Assembly (NCBI GenBank): GCA_965227455.1
Contig: OZ245752.1
Coordinates: 2,976,001 to 3,040,000 of the forward strand
Reading direction: 5' to 3'
Length of the DNA: 64,000 nucleotides
Source: JABDIP01 sp965227455
Lineage (GTDB): Bacteria; Pseudomonadota; Alphaproteobacteria; DSM-16000; Inquilinaceae
Both the position numbers and the translations under genes were made by a program. How positions within the stretch are numbered: the stretch's first letter is position 1; each line of letters opens with the position of its first letter. Below, in pieces: positions 42,895-51,763 of the stretch. Under the pieces are notes generated by a model, which ran no database searches, was not told the origin of the DNA, and was given only the letters and a program-made list of their open reading frames with translations.

Positions 42895-43176
42895 CTACGG
42901 GATCGCGCTCTCGCGCATGCGGGCCAACTCCTCCTGGACCTCGCCAAGCTGCCTGAGAAGGTCGAGTGTCTTTGCCGCCTCGTCTTCGTCGATGACGCCC
43001 ATGGCGAAGCCCACATGCACCAGAACCCAGGCCCCGACCAACCGGTCGAGCGCACCGTCAGACGGGGCCACGCAGGCGACATTCACCTTGCGCTCGACAC
43101 CGGAGATTTCGACCACCGCGACGAAACGCTCGGCGTCTTCGATCCTCGTGACCCTTCCGGGTATTCCAAGGCACAT
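42895..43176 (-). CDS. hypC: hydrogenase maturation chaperone HypC
   Basis: A 93-residue HypC/HupF-family chaperone. The start is fixed by the invariant N terminus MCLGIPG, in which Cys2 holds the iron ligand unit; an upstream start would bury it. It partners HypD and delivers the Fe unit to the large subunit. The C-terminal half is a charged helix (LRQLGEVQEELARMRE). Seven bases separate it from the hypF stop. Confidence 0.95.
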   Translation of the reverse strand: MCLGIPGRVTRIEDAERFVAVVEISGVERKVNVACVAPSDGALDRLVGAWVLVHVGFAMGVIDEDEAAKTLDLLRQLGEVQEELARMRESAIP

Positions 43177-43183
43177 TGCGTCC

Positions 43184-45559
43184 TCACCAGCTCGAGGAAC
43201 CATGTCGCGCCAGGGCAATGACGACCTGCCCCAACGCCAATCCACCGTCATTCGCCGGTATGTCCCGGTGCTGCAGGACGACGGCGCCGGTCGATGCCAG
43301 ATCCGCTGCTACCATAGCCGCGAGCAGGCGGTTCTGGAACACGCCGCCGGACAGAACGACCGCAGGCGGTCGCTCGAGGTCGCGCGACGCCATTCGAACG
43401 GTCTGTGCCCAGGCCCGCGCGTAGCCGACATGGAAGCGGGCGGCGATCCGACCCGGCTCGTCCCCGCAACTGAGGTCATCAGCGATCTCCGGCCATATGC
43501 CGGCCGGATCGACGGTCATGTATCCGGTCGCGTTTGTAGCAAGGTCAAAGCGATATCCGACCGGCGGTCCGTTTTCCGCAATCCAGCCCTCGGCAGCGGC
43601 CTGCAACCGCATCGCCGCCTCGCCCTCGTAGTCCTGATGGTCGACGCAGAAGCCGGCGGCCGCCGAGACCGCGTCGAACAGCCGTCCGGCGGATGAGCAC
43701 AGCGGCGCATTGACCCCGGCGCGCACGGCGCGAAGGAGCACGTCGATCGGCCGATCCGCCAGCCTGGTGCTGAATGCGCCGGGCCAGTCCTCGCCGGCTC
43801 CGTACGCCGCGCAAAGGCGGGCGGCGAGATTGCGCCATGGCTGGCGCGCGGCCAGGTCGCCACCGGGCAGGTGCGCCGGCGTCAGGGTCGCCAGGCGCCG
43901 CGCCGAGCGGTAATCGCAGTGCAGCAGTTCGGCCCCCCAGAGGCCGCCGTCCTCGCCCCATCCGATGCCATCCTGGACCAGCGCCAGCACGGGCGGATGG
44001 TCGCGCGGAAGCCCATGTTCCGCCATGCACGCCGCGGCATGGGCATGATGATGCTGGACCTCGGCCAGCGGTCGCCCGGCCCTCTCCGCCAAGGCGCGGG
44101 CGAGACGAGCCGACCGATAGTCAGGATGCGCGTCGACCACGAACAGGCTCGGCTCGAAGTCGAACAGGTCACCATAGAGGCTGATTGCACTCTGCAGATC
44201 CGCATGCGTCGTCGCGGACGTCAGATCGCCGATATGCTGCGACAGGATCGCGTTTCCCGTCTTGGCGATGGCAAAGGTGTTCTTGATGTCGCCCCCCAAT
44301 GCCAGGATCTGAGGGTGGTCCTCACCGAAACCCGATGGCAGGCGCACCGGCTGCGGCGCATAGCCACGGGCGCGACGCAGGACCTGCGGATGGCCGTCGG
44401 CGATCTGCACCAGGCTGTCATCGACCCGGTTCACGATGTCCCGGTCGTGCATCAGCAGGGCATCGGCGAAGGACGCAAGCTCCCGCCGGGACGCGGCATT
44501 GTCCGTGACTTGCGGATCGTCACCAGCGTTGCCGCTGGTCATCACCATCGGGACGTCGAATGGCGCCATCAGCAGGATATGCAGCGGCGCGTAGGGCAGC
44601 ATGATCCCCAGCCGGTCGAGCCCCGGCACGAGCGTGTCCGGCAACTCCGCATCCGCCCTCATCGAGGCCAGCACGATGGGTGCCGCCGGACTCTCCAGGA
44701 GGCGCTTCTCAGCCGCCCCGAGCACGCAGTAGCGCTCGGCCACCGCCAGATCTCTGACCATCACGGCAAAGGGCTTGGCCGGACGGTGCTTGCGGGTCCG
44801 CAGCCGGCCAATGGCGCGCGCGTCCAGCGCGCTGCAGGCGAGGTGGAAGCCGCCGATCCCCTTGATCGCGACAGTCTCGCCGGACCGCAGCCGCGACCGC
44901 GCGTCCTCGATCGCGTCCGGTCCGGTGTGCGTCCGCTCGCCGGTCGCCGCGTCCTCGATCCAGACCGCCGGCCCGCAATCGGGACAGGCGGTCGGTTGGG
45001 CGTGGAAGCGCCGGTCGCCGGGGTCGCGGTATTCGGCGCGGCATGCTGGGCACATCGCGAACCGCCGCATGGAGGTCCTCGCGCGATCGTATGGCAGCCC
45101 CTCGATGATCGAAAACCGCGGCCCGCAATGGGTGCAGTTCAGAAACGGGTAGCCAAAGCGACGGTCGCCGGGATCGGACATCTCGCGACGACACTCTGCG
45201 CAGGTGGCGGCATCCGCGGTCACCGCCGTGCGGGCGTCTCCGGTCATGCTGGCGACGATGCGGAAACCCTCGGGCGGATCGCCGGACAGGGGCTGTTCGC
45301 GGATGTGCGCGATGCGGGCGAGCGGCGGCATTTCGGACGCCAGCCGGTTCCGGAAGCGTGCAATCCTCGCCGCCTGCCCGAACAGGCAGATATGCACGCC
45401 GTCGGCGGCGTTGCGTACCCAGCCGGACAGGCGCTCAGAGGTCGCCAGGTGATGGACGAAGGGCCGGAATCCGACCCCCTGCACGGTGCCCTCCACCACG
45501 AGTTCCAGACCCTTGGCGTCGGACCCGGTGCCTCGGACGGTATTTGGTAGCGCACCCAT
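43184..45559 (-). CDS. hypF: carbamoyltransferase HypF
   Basis: A 791-residue maturation enzyme. It starts with an acylphosphatase-like domain (VEGTVQGVGFRPFVHHLA), followed by two zinc fingers (CAECRREM...CTHC and CPACRAEY...CPDC), a YrdC-like ATP-binding domain (GETVAIKGIGGFHLAC) and the Kae1-like carbamoyltransferase domain with VQHHHAHAAACMAEHG and a C-terminal LSGGVFQNRLL. It transfers carbamoyl from carbamoyl phosphate to HypE. The ATG at 45559 gives the family N terminus; the open frame runs further upstream as a shadow. Confidence 0.96.
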   Translation of the reverse strand: MGALPNTVRGTGSDAKGLELVVEGTVQGVGFRPFVHHLATSERLSGWVRNAADGVHICLFGQAARIARFRNRLASEMPPLARIAHIREQPLSGDPPEGFRIVASMTGDARTAVTADAATCAECRREMSDPGDRRFGYPFLNCTHCGPRFSIIEGLPYDRARTSMRRFAMCPACRAEYRDPGDRRFHAQPTACPDCGPAVWIEDAATGERTHTGPDAIEDARSRLRSGETVAIKGIGGFHLACSALDARAIGRLRTRKHRPAKPFAVMVRDLAVAERYCVLGAAEKRLLESPAAPIVLASMRADAELPDTLVPGLDRLGIMLPYAPLHILLMAPFDVPMVMTSGNAGDDPQVTDNAASRRELASFADALLMHDRDIVNRVDDSLVQIADGHPQVLRRARGYAPQPVRLPSGFGEDHPQILALGGDIKNTFAIAKTGNAILSQHIGDLTSATTHADLQSAISLYGDLFDFEPSLFVVDAHPDYRSARLARALAERAGRPLAEVQHHHAHAAACMAEHGLPRDHPPVLALVQDGIGWGEDGGLWGAELLHCDYRSARRLATLTPAHLPGGDLAARQPWRNLAARLCAAYGAGEDWPGAFSTRLADRPIDVLLRAVRAGVNAPLCSSAGRLFDAVSAAAGFCVDHQDYEGEAAMRLQAAAEGWIAENGPPVGYRFDLATNATGYMTVDPAGIWPEIADDLSCGDEPGRIAARFHVGYARAWAQTVRMASRDLERPPAVVLSGGVFQNRLLAAMVAADLASTGAVVLQHRDIPANDGGLALGQVVIALARHGSSSW

Positions 45560-45573
45560 GTCCCGGGGCCGGA

Positions 45574-46407
45574 TCAGCGGGCGGACCGGTGCGGCATGTG
45601 CGGCCCGTCCATTGGCGCGACCGCCACCCGCGCAATGCCGCGATTGAGCCAGTCGTACCACCGGTGCAGCCCCACGCCGGTGGTCGCCGAGATCTCCAGC
45701 ACGTCGATCTCGGGATTGACCCGGCGGGCATACGCGGCGCATCGCTTGACATCGAAGCGCAGATGGGGCAGCAGGTCGATCTTGTTCAGGAGCATGAGAC
45801 TGGCCGCGGCGAACATGTGCGGATATTTGAGCGGCTTGTCCTCGCCTTCGGTCACCGAGGCCACCACGACCTTGTGGTTCTCGCCCAGATCGAACTCCGC
45901 CGGACAGACCAGGTTTCCTACATTCTCGATGAACAGCGCGCCGCCGGGACGAAGGTCCAGCGTCTCAACCGCATGACCGACCATGTGCGCGTCGAGGTGG
46001 CAGACCCGGCCGGTGTTGATCTGGACCGCGGGCACGCCGGCTTCCCGGACGCGCTCGGCATCGAGGCTGGTCTGCTGATCCCCTTCGATGACCGCCACCG
46101 GGATACGGGCGTTGAGCTCCGCCGCTGTTCGGGCCAGCAGCGTGGTCTTCCCCGACCCGGGGCTCGAGACAAGGTTGACCACGAACGTCCCGCTCTTCCG
46201 GAAGACCTCCCGGTTGGCTTCGGCAAAGCTGTTATTCTTGGAGAGCAGGTCCTGCTCCAGCAGGATCCGGCGTGGTTCGTCGGACCCCGCGTGATGGTGG
46301 TGACGATGCGCCCCGGTGGGCCCCTCGTGGTGGTGGTTTCCCAACGCCCCGCCGTCGATCGTCACGGTCTTGCCGTCCGTCTGTCCGCACCCGCATGTGA
46401 CGCACAT
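45574..46407 (-). CDS. hypB: hydrogenase nickel-incorporation GTPase HypB
   Basis: A 277-residue GTPase that inserts nickel with HypA. It begins MCVTCGCGQ, the high-affinity CxxCxC Ni site, followed by a His-rich stretch (GNHHHEG, HRHHHHAG) that can store nickel. The P loop is SSPGSGKTTLLA, with NVGNLVCPAEFDLGE and LLNKIDLLPH as further G-protein motifs. The start shares one base with the hypA stop (TAATG), which fixes it over upstream alternatives. Confidence 0.96.
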   Translation of the reverse strand: MCVTCGCGQTDGKTVTIDGGALGNHHHEGPTGAHRHHHHAGSDEPRRILLEQDLLSKNNSFAEANREVFRKSGTFVVNLVSSPGSGKTTLLARTAAELNARIPVAVIEGDQQTSLDAERVREAGVPAVQINTGRVCHLDAHMVGHAVETLDLRPGGALFIENVGNLVCPAEFDLGENHKVVVASVTEGEDKPLKYPHMFAAASLMLLNKIDLLPHLRFDVKRCAAYARRVNPEIDVLEISATTGVGLHRWYDWLNRGIARVAVAPMDGPHMPHRSAR

Positions 46408-46748
46408 TATCGAACCTCCAGATCCTTGATCCTGATCTCGTCGCCGGCCTGGATGCGCAGGCTGTAGCCGTCGCATCGCGGACAGGGCTCCCCGAGTTGC
46501 CCGATCGGCACCGCCGTATCGCAGTCGCGACACCAGGCCGATCCTGGCACGGTCAGGATCTCCAAGTCCGCGCCTTCGGCGACGGTGCCGCGCGTCGCGG
46601 CGTCGAAGCAGAAGCTCAGTGCCTCCGGCGCGACGCAGGACAAGGCACCGATCTCCAGGCGGACCTTCGACACCCGCCCGAAGCCGTGGGTCGCCGCCTC
46701 GCTCTCGATGATCCCGATCATACTCCGGCTCAGGGACAATTCATGCAT
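46407..46748 (-). CDS. hypA: hydrogenase nickel-delivery protein HypA
   Basis: A 113-residue nickel metallochaperone. It begins MHELSLSRSM with the Ni-binding His2-Glu3, and carries the structural zinc site in two CxxC motifs, WCRDCD and PCPRCDG. Length is normal for HypA/HybF. It overlaps the protease gene by eight bases and hypB by one. Confidence 0.96.
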   Translation of the reverse strand: MHELSLSRSMIGIIESEAATHGFGRVSKVRLEIGALSCVAPEALSFCFDAATRGTVAEGADLEILTVPGSAWCRDCDTAVPIGQLGEPCPRCDGYSLRIQAGDEIRIKDLEVR

Positions 46749-47244
46749 GGTCCTGTCCTTTCGGACTCCCGCGCGGCGGCGCCCCTATGTCCCACCCATC
46801 GCAGGCGAGCCGGTCGATCAACCGCTCCGCCGCGGCGGCGACCGGCGGCGAAAGCGCGCTGCCGAAACCGAAATCCGTGCCGGAGACACCGATGACGGTC
46901 AGGCGCCTGGGCATCCGGGATAACGCCCGGCCCAGCGCAACGGCTTCCGGCAGGCCGATCCGATGGCTGGAATGCACGAACGACGCTCGCGCGAACTCAG
47001 CGTCTTCGACATCGGTGAACACACGGATGGTGCCGGGTTCTTCGGCGCTCTCCATGGCGTCGATGACGATACAGGCGCATTGGTGGTCCCACAGGTCCAG
47101 AAGGCCAGTGCCGTCGCCTTCGTGCACGATGGCCGGCAGGCCGCGACCGGCAAGCGCCCGGGCGACATGCGGGCCGACGCCATCATCCTGCCGCTCGGCG
47201 TGGCCGATGCCAATAACAAGACCGCTGTCAGACGCGTTCGACAT
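46741..47244 (-). CDS. hydrogenase maturation protease (HycI/HoxM family)
   Basis: A 167-residue endopeptidase that removes the C-terminal peptide of the large subunit after nickel insertion. The family motif appears as GIGHAERQDDGVGPHVARAL near the N terminus, with the metal-sensing acidic residues there and in VIDAMESAEEPG, and His in SSHRIGLPEAVAL. It overlaps the 3' end of the large-subunit gene by 17 bases and hypA by eight, so it belongs to the same transcript and probably acts on that large subunit. Confidence 0.92.
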   Translation of the reverse strand: MSNASDSGLVIGIGHAERQDDGVGPHVARALAGRGLPAIVHEGDGTGLLDLWDHQCACIVIDAMESAEEPGTIRVFTDVEDAEFARASFVHSSHRIGLPEAVALGRALSRMPRRLTVIGVSGTDFGFGSALSPPVAAAAERLIDRLACDGWDIGAPPRGSPKGQDHA

Positions 47245-48523
47245 CCAGCTTCAGGAAATGCGTGGCGCAGGAAATGCAGGGATCGTAATTGCGGATCGCC
47301 TGCTCGCATCGCCACTGCAGATCATCGTCGTCCAAATTGTGGAACCGCTCGACCGTGCTGACGAGGTCGAGCTCGATCTGGCGTTGGTTCTGCGACGTGG
47401 GCGGAACGATCGTCGCCGAGACGATGGACCCGTCTTCCGACACCTCGTAGCGGTGGTAGCAAATGCCGCGCGGCGCTTCGGTGATGCCGTGGCCGATCCC
47501 GGCCCGCACCGGAGGGTCGACAAAGCTGGGCTCGGGCGGCACATAGGCGCGGGCGAGCCGGGCCGCCTCGCGGAAGGCATAGATCGTCTCGACTTGGCGG
47601 GCCAGCAGGCTCTTGAACGGGTTGCGGCAGCCGGGCACGAGCCCCGCCTTTTCGGCCAGGGCGAGAATATCCGCCGGCAGGCGATCGGCGTTCAGGTTGA
47701 AGCGCGCCAGCGGACCGACGAAGTAGGGTTGGCCATCCATGGTCGCGCCCTGCAGCGCATTCGAATGCGGCACCTGCCGCTCCTCGAAATGGTCGGGAAA
47801 CTCGGTCACATCGATGTCGAGCCCAGCAGAGGACACGATCCGGCCCTCGGCGATCGGGTAGTCGAATTCGTGCCTAAGCGCGACGAAGAGGTAGTCGACC
47901 TCCAGATCGGGAAAGTCGAATCCGGAGAAGGCGTCGAGCGCCGACACGGAAAGCGCCTCGCAGCGGGTCAGTTCCGGTGCCAGCGACCGCACCTGATCGG
48001 CATCCGGGGCGCGGAAGAAGCCGCCGACCCGGGTGTTGACCGGGTGCACGCTGCGGCCGCCGATCACCTCCATCAGGTGGTTGCCGGCCTTCTTCGCCCT
48101 CAGTCCATTTTCGACCAGGCCGCGGTTCGACTGCGCCAGCGCGATCGAATCCGGCAAGCCGAAGAAATCCGGCGCGTGCAGCATATGCGTGTGCAGCACG
48201 TGGCTCTGGATCCATTCACCGCAATAGATCAGCCGCCTGAGATCGGCGATCGGTTGCGGGATCTCCCAACCGAGCGCGGCCTCCATGGCCTTACTGGCGC
48301 CCATGATATAGGCGATCGGGCAGATGCCGCAGATCCGCGACGTAACGTCCGGCGCGTCGCGGAAGGACCGCCCGCGCAGCAGCCCCTCGAAATAGCGCGG
48401 CGGCTCGAAGATGCTGAATTCCGAGCTGACCACCGTGTCACCGTCCAGGCGGACCTTGAATCGTCCCTCGCCCTCGACGCGTGCAAGGGCGTCGACCTGG
48501 ATGATGCGCGTATCGTCACTCAT
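47228..48523 (-). CDS. hydA: NiFe hydrogenase large (alpha) subunit, group 3b-like
   Basis: A 431-residue catalytic subunit. The two Cys pairs that bind the NiFe centre are RICGICP (Cys65, Cys68) and DPCISCATH (Cys416, Cys419). Cleavage after His422 would remove nine residues, the job of the adjacent protease. The short length and its partners (delta, gamma and beta subunits) indicate a cytosolic NAD(P)-linked group 3b enzyme, like Pyrococcus soluble hydrogenase; the symbol follows that nomenclature and does not imply a FeFe enzyme. The ATG at 48523 overlaps the delta-subunit stop by eight bases. Confidence 0.94.
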   Translation of the reverse strand: MSDDTRIIQVDALARVEGEGRFKVRLDGDTVVSSEFSIFEPPRYFEGLLRGRSFRDAPDVTSRICGICPIAYIMGASKAMEAALGWEIPQPIADLRRLIYCGEWIQSHVLHTHMLHAPDFFGLPDSIALAQSNRGLVENGLRAKKAGNHLMEVIGGRSVHPVNTRVGGFFRAPDADQVRSLAPELTRCEALSVSALDAFSGFDFPDLEVDYLFVALRHEFDYPIAEGRIVSSAGLDIDVTEFPDHFEERQVPHSNALQGATMDGQPYFVGPLARFNLNADRLPADILALAEKAGLVPGCRNPFKSLLARQVETIYAFREAARLARAYVPPEPSFVDPPVRAGIGHGITEAPRGICYHRYEVSEDGSIVSATIVPPTSQNQRQIELDLVSTVERFHNLDDDDLQWRCEQAIRNYDPCISCATHFLKLDVERV

Positions 48524-49280
48524 GGCGACGTCTCTCAGAAGCGAAAGCGGGCGCACCGGCAGTGAATCCGCCGAACAGGTCCCGGATGGTGCGTCGATCG
48601 GCGCCAAGGGCAGCGAGATCGGCTGCCAACGCCTGGGTGTTGGCGCCCTCTTTCGGTCCGAAGCAGCCGTAGCAGCCCCGGCCGACCTGCGGGCACAGAT
48701 TGCCGCAGCCACCCTGGGTGACCGGCCCCAGGCAGGGAATGCCCTTGGTCACCATGACACAGGCGGTGCCGGCCAGCTTGCACTCGACGCATTGGCTGAA
48801 ATCGGGAATGGACGGCTTGCGGCCCTTCAGCAGGGCGGAGATCGTCTCGAGCAGCTGGCCCTTGTCGATCGGGCAGCCGCGCAGCTCGTAGTCGACCTCG
48901 ACGTGATCGGCGATCGGCGTGGAGGTATCCAGCGCGTCGATGAACTGCGGGCTCGGATACACCGACGCCCTGAGGCTGTCATGATCGCGGGTGTTGCGCA
49001 GCGCCTGGATGCCGCCGGCGGTGGCGCAGGCGCCGATGGTGATCAAGAGTTTGCTGTCGCGACGGATCTCCTGGATGCGCTCCACTTCATGAGCGGTGGA
49101 GATCGAGCCCTCGACCAGCGACACGTCGTAAGGACCCGCGCGCTGGGTCCGAGTGGCTTCGAGGAAATACGCGATCTCCACAGCCTCGGCGAGGTCGAGC
49201 AGCTCGTCCTCGCAATCCAGCAGCGTGAGCTGACAGCCGTCGCAGCTGGAGAATTTCCAAACGGCCAGCCTGGGCTTCAT
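48516..49280 (-). CDS. hydD: NiFe hydrogenase small (delta) subunit
   Basis: A 254-residue electron-transfer subunit. Cysteines for the proximal and further 4Fe-4S clusters are visible: FSSCDGCQLTLLDCE (Cys13, Cys16), IGACATAGG, RGCPIDKGQ, then CVECKLAGTACVMV, IPCLGPVTQGGCGNLCP and GCYGCFGP. There is no Tat signal peptide, consistent with a cytosolic enzyme. The ATG at 49280 is two bases after the gamma-subunit stop and has GGGAGC upstream; an ATG at 49295 is less likely. Confidence 0.94.
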   Translation of the reverse strand: MKPRLAVWKFSSCDGCQLTLLDCEDELLDLAEAVEIAYFLEATRTQRAGPYDVSLVEGSISTAHEVERIQEIRRDSKLLITIGACATAGGIQALRNTRDHDSLRASVYPSPQFIDALDTSTPIADHVEVDYELRGCPIDKGQLLETISALLKGRKPSIPDFSQCVECKLAGTACVMVTKGIPCLGPVTQGGCGNLCPQVGRGCYGCFGPKEGANTQALAADLAALGADRRTIRDLFGGFTAGAPAFASERRRHE

Positions 49281-49282
49281 CG

Positions 49283-50146
49283 TCACAGCTCCCATACCGC
49301 CATCAGATCGCGCACCGCCGGATAGGAGAAGACCGGTCCGTCACGGCAGATCAGGTGCGGACCCAGCTGGCAATGCCCGCACCAGCCGATACCGCATTTC
49401 ATGTTGCGCTCCATGGACAGGTAGATGTCGTCCTCCCGCACGCCGGCATCGGCCAGCGCCTGGGCGGTGAAACGCATCATGACCTCCGGCCCGCAGACCA
49501 TCGCCACCGTCTCTCTCGGGTCGCGCAGCATCTCCGGCACGAGGTCGGTCACCAGGCCGACCCGCCCGGACCAGTCTTGGCCGGCGCGGTCAACGGTGAC
49601 TCCGGTCCGCACGCCGGCAGCGGTCGACCATCCGATCAGCTGTTGGGGATACAGGATCTGGTCGGGCGACCGCGTGCCGTAGATGATGTCGATGCTCTTC
49701 AGCCGGTGCCGATTGGCCAGTGCCCAGTAGATGATCGGGCGCGTCGGCGCCAGGCCCAGCCCGCCGGCGACGACAACCAGCCGCCGGCCGATCGCCCGCT
49801 CGACCGGCCAGGCGTTGCCCAATGGCCCGCGCACGCCGATCCGCCCGCCCTCGGGGAGGTCGCTCACGGCCTTCGAGACGGCGCCTACGGTGCGGATGGT
49901 CTGGATCAGCGTGTCGGACTCGGCGGCGTCTCCGGAGATGCTGATCGCGATCTCGCCCACGCCGTGAACATAGAGCATTGTGAACTGACCGGGTGCGAAA
50001 CCGAGTGGCGCGCCATCGACCGCGGCCAGTTCCAGCGTCACGGTGTCCTCCAGCTCCTGCCGCCGGGCGCGGACCTCGAACGGCTGCGGCAGCATGTCGA
50101 CGCCGGTCTCCGGCGGGGGCCGATCGGTGAAGGCGGCGCTTGTCAT
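49283..50146 (-). CDS. hydG: hydrogenase gamma subunit, FAD/NAD(P)-binding diaphorase
   Basis: A 287-residue ferredoxin-NADP-reductase-like subunit. The FAD domain occupies about 20-115 (PGQFTMLYVHGVGEIAISIS), the NAD(P) domain follows (VVAGGLGLAPTRPIIYWAL, IIYGTRSPDQILY, AMVCGPEVMMRF), and a C-terminal 2Fe-2S site is CGIGWCGHCQLG...ICRDGPVF. It passes electrons between the FeS subunits and NAD(P). The start at 50146 overlaps the stop of the cyclic-nucleotide-binding-like gene (ATGA). Confidence 0.93.
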   Translation of the reverse strand: MTSAAFTDRPPPETGVDMLPQPFEVRARRQELEDTVTLELAAVDGAPLGFAPGQFTMLYVHGVGEIAISISGDAAESDTLIQTIRTVGAVSKAVSDLPEGGRIGVRGPLGNAWPVERAIGRRLVVVAGGLGLAPTRPIIYWALANRHRLKSIDIIYGTRSPDQILYPQQLIGWSTAAGVRTGVTVDRAGQDWSGRVGLVTDLVPEMLRDPRETVAMVCGPEVMMRFTAQALADAGVREDDIYLSMERNMKCGIGWCGHCQLGPHLICRDGPVFSYPAVRDLMAVWEL

Positions 50147-50637
50147 AGGGAGCGGCCAACCTGGGCCGGCGGCGCGTATAGGTCGAGCAGGCGCATGCGG
50201 GTGTTTTGTAGCCGTTCGGCGATGATCGGCAGAAAGCGCTGCATGACTTGATAGCCTAGGCTCGGATCGGCATCGCATTTGTCACGCAGGCAGGTCGCGT
50301 CGATGCTGGTGGTGCGCACGGTGCCGACGGCCCGCGCATCAAACCGCCATCGATAGGGCGGCAGGATCCAGGACGCCCCGACGACATGGCCGGGATGCAC
50401 GGTCTCCACAATGAGCCGACCGCGGCCGGGCATGCGCAATTCCATCGCGACGTCGCCAGCGCGTAGCAGGTAGAACGTTTCGGCCGGTTCGTCGACCTTG
50501 AACAGGTAATCGCCAGCCTGGAAATGGACGTTCTTCGCACAGCCTTCCAGCAGGTCGGTGATCTCCGGGTCGAGCCCCTTGAAGAGCGGGTGCGCGGCCA
50601 GGAGGTCGGCAATCGACTTGATCGTGCTCTCAGCCAT
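50143..50637 (-). CDS. cyclic-nucleotide-binding-like domain protein in the hydrogenase operon
   Basis: A 164-residue protein consisting of a single cNMP-binding-like beta-barrel with a C-terminal helix and no DNA-binding domain. HPLFKGLDPEITDLLEGCAK, FQAGDYLFKVDEPAETFYLL and GDVAMELR give the fold. The phosphate-binding cassette region reads GHVVGASWILPPYRWRFDAR, in which the usual GE-L motif is absent, so cAMP binding is doubtful. The gene lies between the beta and gamma subunit genes with overlaps on both sides (eight and four bases), so its product is probably made together with them, perhaps as an accessory or regulatory subunit. Confidence 0.85.
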   Translation of the reverse strand: MAESTIKSIADLLAAHPLFKGLDPEITDLLEGCAKNVHFQAGDYLFKVDEPAETFYLLRAGDVAMELRMPGRGRLIVETVHPGHVVGASWILPPYRWRFDARAVGTVRTTSIDATCLRDKCDADPSLGYQVMQRFLPIIAERLQNTRMRLLDLYAPPAQVGRSL

Positions 50638-51763
50638 CGGCACTCGTCCCCATGTCCATTGCAGTCTGTTCCGAGGCCGCCAGGGCTGCGACCTCGGCCG
50701 TGATGTCGATCCCGACCGGGCACCAGCCGATGCAGCGCCCGCAGCCGACGCAGCCGGACATGCCGAACTGATCGTGCCAATGCGCCAGCTTGTGGGTGAT
50801 CCATTGCCGGTACCGGGAAGCCGTCTCGGTGCGCACGGCGCCACCGTGCAGGTAACTGAAATCCAGCGTGAAGCAGCTATCCCAACGGCGCCACCGCTCG
50901 GCATGTGAACCGTCGAGAGAGGAGCGATCCTCGACCGTCGCGCAGAAGCAGGTCGGGCACACCATGGTGCAGTTGGCACAGCTCAGGCAGCGCTCGGCGA
51001 CCGTCGCCCAGTGCGGATGTCCCAGATTGCGCTTGAGCAAGTCCTCGGCGCCCTCGGCCATGCGCCGGTGCTGGGCCTCTGCGCAGGCGCGCGTTCCCTC
51101 ACGGGCGGCCGCGAGATCGGATTCGTCGGCCGGTTTTGCGGACAATTCGTTCAGGATTTCCCGGCCTCGCGCGCTGCCCGCTGCGACCACGAAGACGTGC
51201 CGGCCGGCCTCGATCACTTCGTCGAGCACAAGATCGAAGCCGCTTGTTGCACGCGGTCCGGTATTCATCGAGGCGCAAAAGCACGTGGCGGCAGGCCGCA
51301 TGCAGTTCACGGCGACCAGGAACAGGGCCTCTCGGCGCCGGCGGTACCGGTCATCGACAGACGGCCCGCCCTCAAACACCGCGGTCAGCGTATCGAGCGC
51401 GGCCAGATCGCAGGGACGAACGCCGATGACCGCCAGCGGCGGGGCGTCGACCGGTTCGTCATCGGCAACCATATCCGGCCCGGCGGAAAACAACCGCTCC
51501 TGGGCCGGATAGACGACCCGCTTCAGACCCTGCATTGGCAAGGTATGGTCGAAGACGGCGTCGCGTGGCCCGTCGACGAGGCGGACCGTGCCGGCCTCGG
51601 CCACTTCGATCCGGCCGCGGGGAAGATCGGCGGCGGCCGCGATCGGTCCAAGCGAGAGGGCGTCATCGCGTTCCTGCACGCCCCAGACTTGATGACCCCT
51701 GGCCTGCAAGATGCCGATCAGGTCATCGAGCCCCTCAGCGGGTATGATGACGGCGTTCTCCAA
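50630..51763 (-). CDS. hydB: hydrogenase beta subunit, 4Fe-4S dicluster protein
   Basis: A 377-residue iron-sulfur subunit like the beta subunit of group 3b hydrogenases and the anaerobic sulfite reductase A protein. After a large N-terminal domain, two cluster motifs follow: CLSCANCTMVCPTCFC and CVGCGRCIGWCPVGID. A further Cys-containing loop is NCMRPAATCFCASM. It links the delta subunit to the diaphorase. It is the first gene of the 11-kb hydrogenase/hyp operon; the promoter must lie in 51764-52294. Confidence 0.92.
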   Translation of the reverse strand: MENAVIIPAEGLDDLIGILQARGHQVWGVQERDDALSLGPIAAAADLPRGRIEVAEAGTVRLVDGPRDAVFDHTLPMQGLKRVVYPAQERLFSAGPDMVADDEPVDAPPLAVIGVRPCDLAALDTLTAVFEGGPSVDDRYRRRREALFLVAVNCMRPAATCFCASMNTGPRATSGFDLVLDEVIEAGRHVFVVAAGSARGREILNELSAKPADESDLAAAREGTRACAEAQHRRMAEGAEDLLKRNLGHPHWATVAERCLSCANCTMVCPTCFCATVEDRSSLDGSHAERWRRWDSCFTLDFSYLHGGAVRTETASRYRQWITHKLAHWHDQFGMSGCVGCGRCIGWCPVGIDITAEVAALAASEQTAMDMGTSADG

